Part shown: one piece after another, positions 35,757 through 44,452 of the stretch
How the letters are laid out: every line of letters begins with the position of its first letter
Position numbering within the stretch: the stretch's first letter is position 1
DNA from: Luminiphilus sp051201685
GTDB lineage: Bacteria > Pseudomonadota > Gammaproteobacteria > Pseudomonadales > Halieaceae
NCBI RefSeq assembly: GCF_051201685.1
Contig: NZ_CP179213.1
Coordinates: 434,001 to 498,000 of the forward strand
Direction: 5' to 3'
DNA length: 64,000 nucleotides
Notes under the pieces: generated by a model
What the model saw: only the letters and a program-made list of their open reading frames with translations
Database searches by the model: none
What the model was told of the DNA's origin: nothing
Translations under genes and position numbers: made by a program

Positions 35757-37103
35757 ATGTTAGAGAGAGTTTTGATCGCCAATCGTGGCGAAATTGCCCT
35801 TCGAATTATGCGCGCCTGCCGCGAGCTGGGTATTGAGACCGTCGCGGTGCATTCAACAGCAGATCGTGAGCTGAAGCATGTCCGCCTTGCAGATCAGGCC
35901 GTGTGTATTGGACCGCCAAACTCAACGCTGAGTTATTTGAATGTGCCTGCGATTATTAGTGTGGCTGAGGTGACGAATACTGACGCCATTCATCCCGGCT
36001 ATGGGTTTTTATCGGAAAACGCCGATTTTGCTGAGCAGGTCGAGAAGAGCGGTTTCGTATTTATTGGCCCCACCGCAGAAACCATTCGTCTGATGGGCGA
36101 CAAAGTGTCGGCAAAACACCAAATGCAACGCTCTGGTGTGCCAACGGTTCCCGGGTCAGAGGGAGCTATTCCCGATGATCCTGACGAGATTTTGCGTATT
36201 GCTCGAGATATTGGTTATCCGGTCATTGTCAAAGCCGCGGCGGGCGGTGGCGGCCGCGGTATGCGGGTGGTTCATAACGAGGAAGTACTGCTCAGCTCAA
36301 TTCAAGTGACTCAGTCTGAGGCCAAGGCGGCCTTTGGGTCACCGGTGGTATACATTGAGAAATTCCTTCAGCGACCTCGTCACGTGGAGATCCAGGTGCT
36401 TGCGGATGGTCAAGGCAATGCCGTTCACCTAGGTGACCGTGACTGCTCGTTGCAGCGGCGGCACCAGAAAGTTATTGAAGAGGCGCCTGCCCCCGGAATT
36501 GATGACAAGCTGCGCGCCGAAATCGGTGAGGCTTGTGTCAAAGCGTGTATCGATATTGGTTACCGCGGTGCGGGGACCTTTGAGTTTTTATACGAAGATG
36601 GCGGTTTTTATTTCATCGAGATGAATACGCGGGTTCAGGTTGAACATCCAGTCACCGAGATGATTACCGGGGTGGATATTGTCAGGGAGCAATTGCTGAT
36701 TGCCTCTGGGGAGAAGCTTTCGATTCGCCAGGAAGACGTGGTGTTTAACGGCCACGCCTTAGAGTGCCGAATCAATGCCGAGGATCCACGAAATTTCTTG
36801 CCATCTCCTGGCAGAATCAACACGTTTCATGCCCCGGGTGGACCGGGAGTTCGGGTGGATTCCCATGTTTACAGTGGCTATACAGTTCCGCCCCACTACG
36901 ACAGCTTGATTGGTAAGTTGATTACCCACGGAGATACCCGCGCTGGGGCGCTCGTAAAAATGCGCCAGGCTCTCGATGAGCTAGTTGTTGAGGGTATACG
37001 CACCAATGCCGCTTTGCACCGTGAGCTGGTGGTTGACCCCTCGTTTATGGCGGGTGGCGTCAGCATTCACTACCTCGAGAGTAAATTGGAACACGAGCAT
37101 TGA
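35757..37103 (+). CDS. accC: Biotin carboxylase of acetyl-CoA carboxylase
   Basis: The 448-residue ATP-grasp enzyme starts MLERVLIANRGEIALRIMRA. KAAAGGGGRGMRVV is the ATP-binding loop, HLGDRDCSLQRRHQKVIEE the bicarbonate/biotin region, and FIEMNTRVQVEHPVTEMITG the catalytic metal region. The ATG at 35757 is preceded by GAGAGGA; a TTG one codon earlier is in frame. It carboxylates AccB-bound biotin to start fatty-acid synthesis. Confidence 0.97.
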   Translation: MLERVLIANRGEIALRIMRACRELGIETVAVHSTADRELKHVRLADQAVCIGPPNSTLSYLNVPAIISVAEVTNTDAIHPGYGFLSENADFAEQVEKSGFVFIGPTAETIRLMGDKVSAKHQMQRSGVPTVPGSEGAIPDDPDEILRIARDIGYPVIVKAAAGGGGRGMRVVHNEEVLLSSIQVTQSEAKAAFGSPVVYIEKFLQRPRHVEIQVLADGQGNAVHLGDRDCSLQRRHQKVIEEAPAPGIDDKLRAEIGEACVKACIDIGYRGAGTFEFLYEDGGFYFIEMNTRVQVEHPVTEMITGVDIVREQLLIASGEKLSIRQEDVVFNGHALECRINAEDPRNFLPSPGRINTFHAPGGPGVRVDSHVYSGYTVPPHYDSLIGKLITHGDTRAGALVKMRQALDELVVEGIRTNAALHRELVVDPSFMAGGVSIHYLESKLEHEH

Positions 37104-38002
37104 CCGACGCCGGCTGGCAAGAGCTACGGTTCAATACCACTCCCAACCATATCGACAGTCTTGAGGATTGGTTGTTTGAGCAGGGCGCCCTCGCGGTGAC
37201 CTTGGAGGACAACGCTGACGAGCCACTACTTGAGCCGGGCCCCGGTGAGACACCCCTGTGGCAAAACATCAAACTGGTGGCGTTGTTCGAGACGGGCCTA
37301 GATCTTTCTCAGATTCTGGCTGAAGTGCCATCACAGTGGGTGACCGCGTCGGCGGAGGAGGCCAAATTTGTTCCTGATCAAGACTGGGAACGCGCGTGGA
37401 TGGCAGACTTTGAACCCTTACAGATGGGTAATCGGCTTTGGATCTGCCCGAGTTGGTGCGAGCCCCCAGACCCTAATGCCGTCAACATCAATTTGGATCC
37501 GGGTCTAGCATTTGGCACTGGGACACATCCCACCACGGCAATGTGCTTGGCTGAACTGGACGCCAGTATTAAGCACGGAATAAACCTTATCGATTACGGC
37601 TGCGGCTCTGGCATTTTGGCGATTGCCGGTTTGAAGTTGGGGGCTGCCAAAGCCTTTGCTGTCGACAATGATCCGCAGGCGGTAACCGCCACACTCGATA
37701 ACGCCCAGCGCAATGCGATTGCTGAGGAACAGCTTGACGTGTTTTTGGTATCTCAGACAGATGCCAAGGCGCGCCTGCGACCCGTTGAGCTGGTGGTTGC
37801 CAATATACTCGCAGGCCCTTTGGAGGCGCTGGCACCGACGTTGATAGATTTGATCAAGCCCGGGGGCCGTTTGATTTTGGCAGGTCTGCTCAGTGAGCAG
37901 GCAGTGGGCCTAATTGCCGCTTATAAGCCCTGGGTAACTCTGACCGCAGTGCAAGAAAAGGAAGGTTGGACGTTACTAGCGGGTGAAAAGCTTCCCGAGT
38001 GA
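37100..38002 (+). CDS. prmA: Ribosomal protein L11 methyltransferase
   Basis: The 300-residue protein trimethylates ribosomal protein L11. An N-terminal substrate-recognition domain (about 1-110) precedes the SAM domain with LDPGLAFGTGTHPTTAMCL, LIDYGCGSGILAIAGLKLGA and VVANILAGPLEALAP. The start is a TTG overlapping the accC stop (TTGA), so translation is coupled. It closes aroQ-accB-accC-prmA. Confidence 0.95.
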   Translation: MTDAGWQELRFNTTPNHIDSLEDWLFEQGALAVTLEDNADEPLLEPGPGETPLWQNIKLVALFETGLDLSQILAEVPSQWVTASAEEAKFVPDQDWERAWMADFEPLQMGNRLWICPSWCEPPDPNAVNINLDPGLAFGTGTHPTTAMCLAELDASIKHGINLIDYGCGSGILAIAGLKLGAAKAFAVDNDPQAVTATLDNAQRNAIAEEQLDVFLVSQTDAKARLRPVELVVANILAGPLEALAPTLIDLIKPGGRLILAGLLSEQAVGLIAAYKPWVTLTAVQEKEGWTLLAGEKLPE

Positions 38003-38181
38003 CGCTGCCGCGGTCCACCCGTTTTTGCTAGATCCAAACCATAGGTTTCTCAAGCCATGGCCGGCGGTAAGAACGCGTTTGCTCTGGCCGCAATGCCCTC
38101 CAGTGCAATGTTTGGGGTCAGCGAATGCTTATTGTAAGAGCCGTGCCATGCTGCCAGCGTTTGGTTGTCAGTGCCGTCGAG

Positions 38182-39246
38182 TTAGCCTTGGGCCAATAAC
38201 TCGCGCAGGTCAATGAGAGCGGCGTTTGCCCGTGAAATATAGTTGGCCATAACCAACGAGTGGTTAGCCCATAGGCCAAAGCCCGAGCCATTCAAGATGA
38301 TAGGGCTCCACACGGTTGCTTGTGTTGCCTCTAGCTCTCTAATGATTTGCTGCAAACTGACCCGGGCATTCTTCTTTTCCAAGACGCTAGCAAAATCGAT
38401 TTCAGCACCTTTTAAAAAATGGATTAATGCCCAGGCGGCCCCGCGGCTTTCATAAAAGACATCATCAACCTCAGACCATGGCGTTTTGATTTCTTCGTCC
38501 TCGGGATCATCGGTTGCAGCCGCTGCAGTAGGTTCCCCTGCTAAATCCGTATTGAGACGCCGCTGTCCCACACTGGCCGACAAGCGCTGGGAAAGGCTGC
38601 CTAGACGCTTTTCAATCATCCCCAGCCAAAACCCTAAGTTGTCGGCACGGGCATAGAATTGGGCACCTTCAGAGCCCCGCTCAGGAAGGCGCGCTAGGTA
38701 AGCTTTCAGATATTTATTGGCGCTGCGGTACTCCCGTTCAGAGGCTGGGAGTATCCAGCTATCTGATTGAAAGTTGATTCTTGGCTCAGCGAGCGTCAGA
38801 TCGACATCTTCACGGGATTGGCTTTGCGAGCGACTCAAGACCTCCCGTAGTGCTCTCGCAAGGTCTCGTGACTGCACGAGCACACCGTATTCCCAGTTGG
38901 GCATGTTGTCCATGAACAAGCCCGGTGGCAGCAGGTCGTTGTGGGTGTAGCCCCCGTCTTTTTCCAACAAGGTATCAATGACTTCGATCAGTGCAAGGGT
39001 GGTCGCACTCCCCGGAACCAAGGGCTGTCCGCTGGTTGCTGCATGGTTTTGAGTTTTCAATTGCATGTCAAAAGCGGGTGGTGCCGCACTCCACCAGATC
39101 CCCAATACAATGATGATGATCACATAGAGGGCACCGACCCCGGCGACGACTTTACTCATGGGACTGTCTGTTTTCAGAAAACCCGACAAAACCAAAGAGT
39201 CTTTGGCTTGCTGAAGGAAGGTACGAATCCGGGCGATTACAGACAT
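38182..39246 (-). CDS. DUF2333 family inner-membrane-anchored protein
   Basis: The 354-residue protein has one membrane segment near residues 31-52 (VVAGVGALYVIIIIVLGIWW) and a long helical periplasmic part containing NWEYGVLVQSRDLARALRE and FGLWANHSLVMANYISRANA. The sequence fits DUF2333, a family of unknown function conserved in Pseudomonas-like bacteria. An Asp/Glu-rich linker lies near residues 240-256. It lies 13 bp after the copper-chaperone gene on the same strand, possibly the last gene of the dsbD run, and is convergent with prmA. Confidence 0.75.
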   Translation of the reverse strand: MSVIARIRTFLQQAKDSLVLSGFLKTDSPMSKVVAGVGALYVIIIIVLGIWWSAAPPAFDMQLKTQNHAATSGQPLVPGSATTLALIEVIDTLLEKDGGYTHNDLLPPGLFMDNMPNWEYGVLVQSRDLARALREVLSRSQSQSREDVDLTLAEPRINFQSDSWILPASEREYRSANKYLKAYLARLPERGSEGAQFYARADNLGFWLGMIEKRLGSLSQRLSASVGQRRLNTDLAGEPTAAAATDDPEDEEIKTPWSEVDDVFYESRGAAWALIHFLKGAEIDFASVLEKKNARVSLQQIIRELEATQATVWSPIILNGSGFGLWANHSLVMANYISRANAALIDLRELLAQG

Positions 39247-39259
39247 CAGGCTGAACTCC

Positions 39260-39754
39260 TCAGTGGTGGTGATGGTTCATGCTGTCGGCATCCCGTTGCA
39301 CGTTTGCGGTTGCGCAGGCTCTATCCTCGTCGCTTAGCACACAAATTTCCACCTCCGAGCCCTCGGCCGGCATCTCCTTGATGCCCATTAGCATCAGATG
39401 GAAGCCGCCGGGCTTGAGCTCCAGCACCTCACCGGGGGCTAACGTCTTATCGGTGACGGCAACCATTGTCACACGATCACCGGTCTGGCGGCTTTCGTGC
39501 AGTGTTGTATCGGCTGCAATATCTGAGCTGGCGCCCGTTATGGTCAGGGGTGCATCGCCTACGTTGGTAATTTGACCATAAGCGGCGGTCATTGTTTGAG
39601 TGGGCGGCATGGCGCGTACCCAGAGGCGATCGAGGTTCATTTGGGCGTAGGACATTGGGCTAATGCAGACACTGAGCGCGACTACTAGCCACCTCGCGGT
39701 TTGGTGTCGCGCAGAACCAATGGCTCTTTTAAGGCGTGAAGTCGCTGTAATCAT
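39260..39754 (-). CDS. PCu(A)C-type periplasmic copper chaperone
   Basis: The 164-residue protein has a signal peptide (cleavage near SYA-QMN) and a PCuAC domain with copper ligands in TLHESRQTGDRVTMVAV and GGFHLMLMGI, matching the H-x(10)-M and H-x-M pattern of the family. Two cysteines near the end (EICVLSDEDRACATA) could form a disulfide. The protein finishes in MNHHHH, a natural histidine tail that may add metal affinity. Family members deliver copper to cytochrome oxidase CuA or CuB sites. It overlaps dsbD by four bases (ATGA), so supply of copper and of reduced thiols appears coupled. Confidence 0.9.
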   Translation of the reverse strand: MITATSRLKRAIGSARHQTARWLVVALSVCISPMSYAQMNLDRLWVRAMPPTQTMTAAYGQITNVGDAPLTITGASSDIAADTTLHESRQTGDRVTMVAVTDKTLAPGEVLELKPGGFHLMLMGIKEMPAEGSEVEICVLSDEDRACATANVQRDADSMNHHHH

Positions 39755-41499
39755 TTTTCAGTTCCTGCACTGGAGACGCGATCGAGTGCATCGCGCACAA
39801 TTCCGGGGGTAAGTAGTTGGGGTAATATAAAGGGCGCTTCGTTGGGCGGGTACATCACATAAAGGGGTATGCCGCTGCGACCATGGCTGTTCACAAACGT
39901 CCCAATGACCGGGTCATACTGAGTCCAGTCGGCGACCATATAAACCACGCCGCGCTCTTCAAATGCCGCGGTCATCGCGTCGGTAAATAAGACTGCCTGC
40001 TCATTAGCGAGGCAAGTAATACACCAGTCGGCGGTCACATCGACAAAGACGGGAACGCCTTCGTCACGCAGGCCTTGGAGAGTTGCTTCTGACCATACAA
40101 CCGTCCCTTCCCGCCGAGCTTCAGTTCCAGCGTCTGATTCGGGTCCTCGCAACGTTGCGAGAACCAGTGCGAGGCCAATGCACAGCAATGCGATAAAACG
40201 GCGAAGTTTACTTCCGCGGTAAAGCCATAGGCCCAGCGCCAGCATGACCAGCCCCCCAAGCGCTGTGGCCATGGTATCGACCCCGGCCTGCTTCCCAGCA
40301 ACCCAAAGTAGCCAAACCGCCGTGGCATAAAGGGGAAAAGCCAACAGTTCTTTGAGGGTTTCCATCCATGCACCAGGACGGGGTAGAACCCGTCGCGCTA
40401 AGGTGCTGTAGCTGAGAAGTACCATGGGGCTTGCCATACCTGCGCCCAAAGCGGCGAAGACCGCTAGTGCAATCGGCGCGGGTTGAGTCAGGGCAAAGCC
40501 CAAAGCTGACCCCATAAAAGGCGCTGTGCAAGGGCTGGCCACTACGACGGCGAGAACCCCAGTGAAAAAGCTGCCGCGGTTCCCGCCCTGAGTCGCCAGG
40601 CTGCCTCCAAGGTTCATTAAACTGCCGCCGAACTGCACCATGCCTGATAGCGACAAGCCCATGGCCGTGAACAGGTAGGCGAGAGCGATGACGAAGCCGG
40701 GTGATTGCAGTTGAAACCCCCAGCCAATGGCAGAGCCCATACTTTGGAGTGTCATTAAGAGGCTGGCGACGGCTACAAAGCTGACAACCACGCCAATGAA
40801 GTACCACCAAGTATGGCGATGATGGGTGCCGGGATCACCAGTAGCAAACCCCAATACTTTGAGGGACAAAATCGGGAAAACGCAGGGCATGGCATTTAAA
40901 ATAATGCCGCCTAAAAAGGCGAAGAGCAGTGCTACCCACAGCGATGGATCGGTGCGGCTACTTTGTGGCTCTCCAGATTTTGCAGCCCCACCAGGGGTCT
41001 TTGCTGCCATTGTGGTGCTGCCATCGTCAGCCACAACGGCTCCCGTTTGGCCATTGACGATAAAGTGCTCAGTATGCGGTGGATAACAAAGACCAGCATC
41101 GGCGCAACCCTGAGAGGTGATCGATAGTCGCGCCTCAGAAAAGCCCGTCTCGGCCAGCAGCCGAATATCGGCATAGCTGTAGTAAACACTGACATCACCA
41201 AAAAATTCATCGTTCTTGTCTAGCGCGGGGGAAAATTCGAAGGTGGTATCTATGACCCCCTGTTCGTCCTGTAACTTGGCTTTAAATCGGTGTTGGTAGA
41301 GGTAATAGGCATCTTCGATCTGCCAGTACAAGCGAATTTCTTGCTCTGACACAACCTCCACTTCCAGTTGATAAGCCTCCTCAACCGGTAAGAATGTATC
41401 GGACTGCGCCACGAGTCCGCCTAACCCTTGACTCTGTGTCATTAGGGGCAAACAAAGCAGCAGTCCTAGAAAAAAATCTTGAGGCTTGAAGATGGCCAT
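39751..41499 (-). CDS. dsbD: Thiol:disulfide interchange protein DsbD
   Basis: The 582-residue protein has the three DsbD parts: an N-terminal periplasmic domain with the cysteine pair in SQGCADAGLCYPP; a membrane core with MPCVFPILSLKVLGF and ASPCTAPFMGSALGFA carrying the two membrane cysteines; and a C-terminal thioredoxin domain with VTADWCITCLANE. It moves electrons from cytoplasmic thioredoxin to periplasmic DsbC and the cytochrome c maturation system. The exported CxxCH proteins of this window would rely on that system. It lies 7 bp after the pentapeptide gene and overlaps the copper chaperone. Confidence 0.95.
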   Translation of the reverse strand: MAIFKPQDFFLGLLLCLPLMTQSQGLGGLVAQSDTFLPVEEAYQLEVEVVSEQEIRLYWQIEDAYYLYQHRFKAKLQDEQGVIDTTFEFSPALDKNDEFFGDVSVYYSYADIRLLAETGFSEARLSITSQGCADAGLCYPPHTEHFIVNGQTGAVVADDGSTTMAAKTPGGAAKSGEPQSSRTDPSLWVALLFAFLGGIILNAMPCVFPILSLKVLGFATGDPGTHHRHTWWYFIGVVVSFVAVASLLMTLQSMGSAIGWGFQLQSPGFVIALAYLFTAMGLSLSGMVQFGGSLMNLGGSLATQGGNRGSFFTGVLAVVVASPCTAPFMGSALGFALTQPAPIALAVFAALGAGMASPMVLLSYSTLARRVLPRPGAWMETLKELLAFPLYATAVWLLWVAGKQAGVDTMATALGGLVMLALGLWLYRGSKLRRFIALLCIGLALVLATLRGPESDAGTEARREGTVVWSEATLQGLRDEGVPVFVDVTADWCITCLANEQAVLFTDAMTAAFEERGVVYMVADWTQYDPVIGTFVNSHGRSGIPLYVMYPPNEAPFILPQLLTPGIVRDALDRVSSAGTEK

Positions 41500-41506
41500 A
41501 AATGAT

Positions 41507-41866
41507 TTAGCTCTTTTGGTCGTAACGCAGGCGGGTGCCTGTGTCCAAGGACAGGCGGATTTCCTCGGGGCTTAACGATTCTGGGAAATAGACGCCCGAG
41601 ACTTTGGCGTCCATCAGGCTTGCTCCTAGAAGATTGGTTTCGCGAAAATCGATGCCGGAGAGGTCGGCATTGCGAAAATAGGCATTGGAAAAATCTAGTC
41701 CTGCCGCATTTAATTTGCGGAGATCGCGACCTCGGTAATCGCCACTTTTTAGATGGCTGGTATCCATCGTGTCGCGACTTGCGTTAAAGGCATCCACGTC
41801 CTCGTGTCGCAGCATTTGGTAGAGCGGGTCGGGCTTAATGGCGGGCTTGGTAGTTTGTTCATTCAT
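41507..41866 (-). CDS. Short pentapeptide-repeat protein
   Basis: The 119-residue protein has a run of about eight A(D/N)LxX-type pentapeptides (LRKLNAAGLDFSNAYFRNAD and onward) at about residues 48-90, forming a short right-handed beta-helix. No signal peptide is visible. The C-terminus (SPEEIRLSLDTGTRLRYDQK) is charged and outside the repeat. It is immediately upstream of dsbD on the same strand and likely co-transcribed. Function unknown; too short for the long helices of quinolone-resistance pentapeptide proteins. Confidence 0.8.
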   Translation of the reverse strand: MNEQTTKPAIKPDPLYQMLRHEDVDAFNASRDTMDTSHLKSGDYRGRDLRKLNAAGLDFSNAYFRNADLSGIDFRETNLLGASLMDAKVSGVYFPESLSPEEIRLSLDTGTRLRYDQKS

Positions 41867-41923
41867 GGTTTCGGTCTCTTCATTAAATCTGCTGCGTTCA
41901 CTTTCAACTCAGCCAGTGGCTGT

Positions 41924-42925
41924 TCAATCGCCGAAAAATTCACGGCGCAGTTTGGGGTAGCCCTCGGCCTGCAAGCGTGGTCCAAAGTATTTTACGACTT
42001 CTCCTGCGGCGCGGACTGCAAATTCTCCAGCCCGTCCAAAACCTTCCCCTCGTGACAGGGCATACAAAAAAGCGCCGGCAAACATATCTCCAGCGCCGTT
42101 GGTATTGAGGGCCTCCACAGTGTGTGCGTTGATTGTGAAGGATTGACTGCCATCAAAAGCGATAGCTCCCTTGGCGCCCAAAGTGACCACGAAACTCTTA
42201 GCCACTTTTTTGATGGCCTCCATGGCCTCATCTAAATTGTCTGTGCCACCCCACTCGAGGGCCTCGACTTCATTGCAGAAGACCAAATCGACACCACCAC
42301 CCACCAGCTTTTCCATATTCTCTCGGAAATACATGACCATACCCGGGTCAGAAAAGCTGACGGCAGTTTTTACGTTGTTGGCTTCGGCAACCTTGCGGGT
42401 GTGTAGCGCTGCTTCGTGTCCGGTAGGGGATGTGACAAGGTAGCCTTCCAAATAGACCCAGTCGGACGCTGCAATCGCCTGATCATCGACTTCAGCAATA
42501 GACAAAGTCTCTGACACCCCCAAAAAGGTGTTCATGCTGCGCTCGGCATCTGGGGTGATAAGCACGAGGCACTTACCGGTCGTACCACCGCCGCGCTTGT
42601 CCTTGAGGCTGTGCGCGACACCAGATGCCTCGAGATCAGCGAGATAAATGTCACCGTCGGCATCGTCAGCCACTTTGCAGCTCATAAATGTAGGTGCGCC
42701 AAATAGGGCGGTTGCAATCATGCTGTTACCAGCGCTGCCCCCAGAAGCGTGGCTGGCGCCGACCAAATGGCCCTCTAGGTGACTTAACAGTTCACTTTGG
42801 CGCTCTGGATCAACCAAAGTCATGACCCCCTTTTCTACAGCCATCGCGCCTAATTCGTTGTCGTTCACTTGAATTTCTGTGTCGACCAATGCGGCCCCGA
42901 TGGCATAAACAGAGTATTGCGTCAC
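41924..42925 (-). CDS. PfkB-family carbohydrate/adenosine kinase
   Basis: The 333-residue protein has ASGGSAGNSMIATALFG near the N-terminus and the PfkB signature NTNGAGDMFAGAFLYAL, with the catalytic aspartate, near the C-terminus. Spacing and the N-terminus (YSVYAIGAALVDTEIQV) resemble adenosine-kinase-type members. I start at the GTG at 42925: AAGGA lies 8-10 bases upstream and the product begins where the family begins; a longer ATG frame from 43021 adds 32 residues unlike the family. The substrate is not certain; adenosine, inosine-guanosine or a sugar are options. Confidence 0.85.
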   Translation of the reverse strand: MTQYSVYAIGAALVDTEIQVNDNELGAMAVEKGVMTLVDPERQSELLSHLEGHLVGASHASGGSAGNSMIATALFGAPTFMSCKVADDADGDIYLADLEASGVAHSLKDKRGGGTTGKCLVLITPDAERSMNTFLGVSETLSIAEVDDQAIAASDWVYLEGYLVTSPTGHEAALHTRKVAEANNVKTAVSFSDPGMVMYFRENMEKLVGGGVDLVFCNEVEALEWGGTDNLDEAMEAIKKVAKSFVVTLGAKGAIAFDGSQSFTINAHTVEALNTNGAGDMFAGAFLYALSRGEGFGRAGEFAVRAAGEVVKYFGPRLQAEGYPKLRREFFGD

Positions 42926-43137
42926 TGGTGTTGTCCTTGAGTCGGTAAATTTGAATCGCCGATGATAACCGATGTCTCTGCTTAAGACCCCGTAGGTACG
43001 AGGTATTGCTGTCATCTTCACATTTCCAGCGACAGCACCGCACCGTGGCTAAGGCGTGTAAACTAAGCGCACTTTTTTTCAGATCAAAAATTGGTAAGTC
43101 GCGTTTTTTTACCGTGTTTTACCCTCGAGAGAGATTA

Positions 43138-43722
43138 GTGCCCTTGGTCTATAAACAGCTCATGCCACGTCTGCAGCAATACGAAAAGCCCAATCGCTCT
43201 TACGGTGAGGTCACCCGTCGCGCCGCGGTCGCGATTGTTCTGCATGAGTGCGATGGGGAGCTTTGTCTGCTGATGATTCGTCGCGCCAAACGGGAGGGAG
43301 ATCCCTGGTCGGGCCATATGGCGTTTCCCGGAGGTCGGCGCGACCCCGAAGACATCGACGATCGCTTTTGCGCAATCCGTGAAACCCGCGAGGAAATTGC
43401 CCTCGATCTTGATGCGTTGGGTTTTGCCGTGTGTGCCCTCGGTGAGGTCAATACCGGCTGGCGAGCAGACCGTCCCGAAATGTTGGTGGCCCCCTTTATT
43501 TACAGGGTTGAAACATTACCCGAGCTCGATTTGAACTATGAAGTCGACGGGGTGGTTTCGGTTCCCTTAAGTTTCTTAATGGATCGCAATAATCGGGTTC
43601 CCTTAAAGTGGGAGTGGCGGGGAACGCAGGTAGAGTCCGATTCGTATGTTTACCGGGACAACCGTATTTGGGGCTTATCGCTGATGATGATCGATGAGTT
43701 GATTGAGGCGGTTGAGCAATAG
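43138..43722 (+). CDS. Nudix hydrolase, CoA-pyrophosphatase (NudL) type
   Basis: The product is 194 residues from the GTG at 43138, matching NudL length, with a GAGAGAG ribosome-binding site just upstream; the longer ATG frame from 43006 adds a Phe/Lys-rich stretch unlike the family. The Nudix box is visible in GGRRDPEDIDDRFCAIRETREE, and the NudL-type segment MIRRAKREGDPWSGHMAFPGG precedes it. Such enzymes hydrolyse CoA and related dinucleotides. Its stop directly abuts the stop of the convergent secreted-protein gene. Confidence 0.87.
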   Translation: MPLVYKQLMPRLQQYEKPNRSYGEVTRRAAVAIVLHECDGELCLLMIRRAKREGDPWSGHMAFPGGRRDPEDIDDRFCAIRETREEIALDLDALGFAVCALGEVNTGWRADRPEMLVAPFIYRVETLPELDLNYEVDGVVSVPLSFLMDRNNRVPLKWEWRGTQVESDSYVYRDNRIWGLSLMMIDELIEAVEQ

Positions 43723-44400
43723 CTATGGTGGGGTGCTGGGCTCGCTGTCCTCAATCAAGAGCGTGTCTTGCCCGCGTAAAAAGCTGCGGGTGTTAAGCAT
43801 CAACGCTCGGGCTTCGGGGTCCTCTTGAGCCGCATTCTTTAAGGTTTCTACTCCCACGTTGCCCAGTAAATGGCTGCGAAGTAAATCGATCAGAACCGGG
43901 TTCATGTCAGGGTCAAAATCCCAGCGGGGTGTTCCGGGGATAAGATTGCCGCTAACGGTGCCGCCATGAGCTTGCAGAAAATAGCCGCCGCAGCTGGAGA
44001 GGACCCAGTCATCGAGGCGTCCGTAACTGATATTTGGCGTCGAGGGATCGAAGGCATTTTGGGGCAGCTTATCGATGTGTTGCAGCGCAAGAACCCAGCG
44101 GCTTCCCACCGGGAAGTTTTCAATATCGGGTCGGCAATAGTCTCTGGCTTTCAGCCAAACACGCACGTTGGTGTGCCAGTCGGGTCCGAGAAGTATTTCT
44201 TCAATGGCAAAATCCGCCGCATTGCCTCGGTGTTCGGTTACCGCTCCGAGCATAATAAGGTCGGCGTCGTTGGCGACCTCGGTGAAACTGCCCTGCCAAA
44301 GGCAGGAGCAGGCGGCAATCGGATTCTCATTGGTGCTTTCGTCGGCTAACCCGAGGTGCGCCCACAAAAGTGCAGCGACAGCTATGAGATGTATAGACAT
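43723..44400 (-). CDS. Secreted protein with an NTR/TIMP-like pattern
   Basis: The 225-residue product (start ATG 44400, AAGGA just upstream) has a signal peptide (cleavage near HLGLA-DES). The mature part shows CSCLWQGSFTEVANDADLIM and IEEILLGPDWHTNVRVW, then FPVGSRWVLAL. A C-x-C followed by an alanine/aspartate strand and a G-x-W-hydrophobic strand is the pattern of NTR/TIMP-type beta-barrels. No experimental role is known for bacterial members. Four cysteines (CSC, RDYC, LSSC) could pair in the periplasm. It is convergent with the Nudix gene and downstream of hemB on the same strand. The fold call is a resemblance by eye only. Confidence 0.6.
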   Translation of the reverse strand: MSIHLIAVAALLWAHLGLADESTNENPIAACSCLWQGSFTEVANDADLIMLGAVTEHRGNAADFAIEEILLGPDWHTNVRVWLKARDYCRPDIENFPVGSRWVLALQHIDKLPQNAFDPSTPNISYGRLDDWVLSSCGGYFLQAHGGTVSGNLIPGTPRWDFDPDMNPVLIDLLRSHLLGNVGVETLKNAAQEDPEARALMLNTRSFLRGQDTLLIEDSEPSTPP

Positions 44401-44452
44401 AGAGGTCCTTGCTAGCAGCCCACGGGTCACGGCGGTCAATTCTGCTTTGAGG

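Noticed and set aside
39260..39280. C-terminal HHHH of the copper chaperone as a cloning tag
   Set aside because: It sits in natural chromosomal context with overlapping neighbours; the family often has metal-binding tails.
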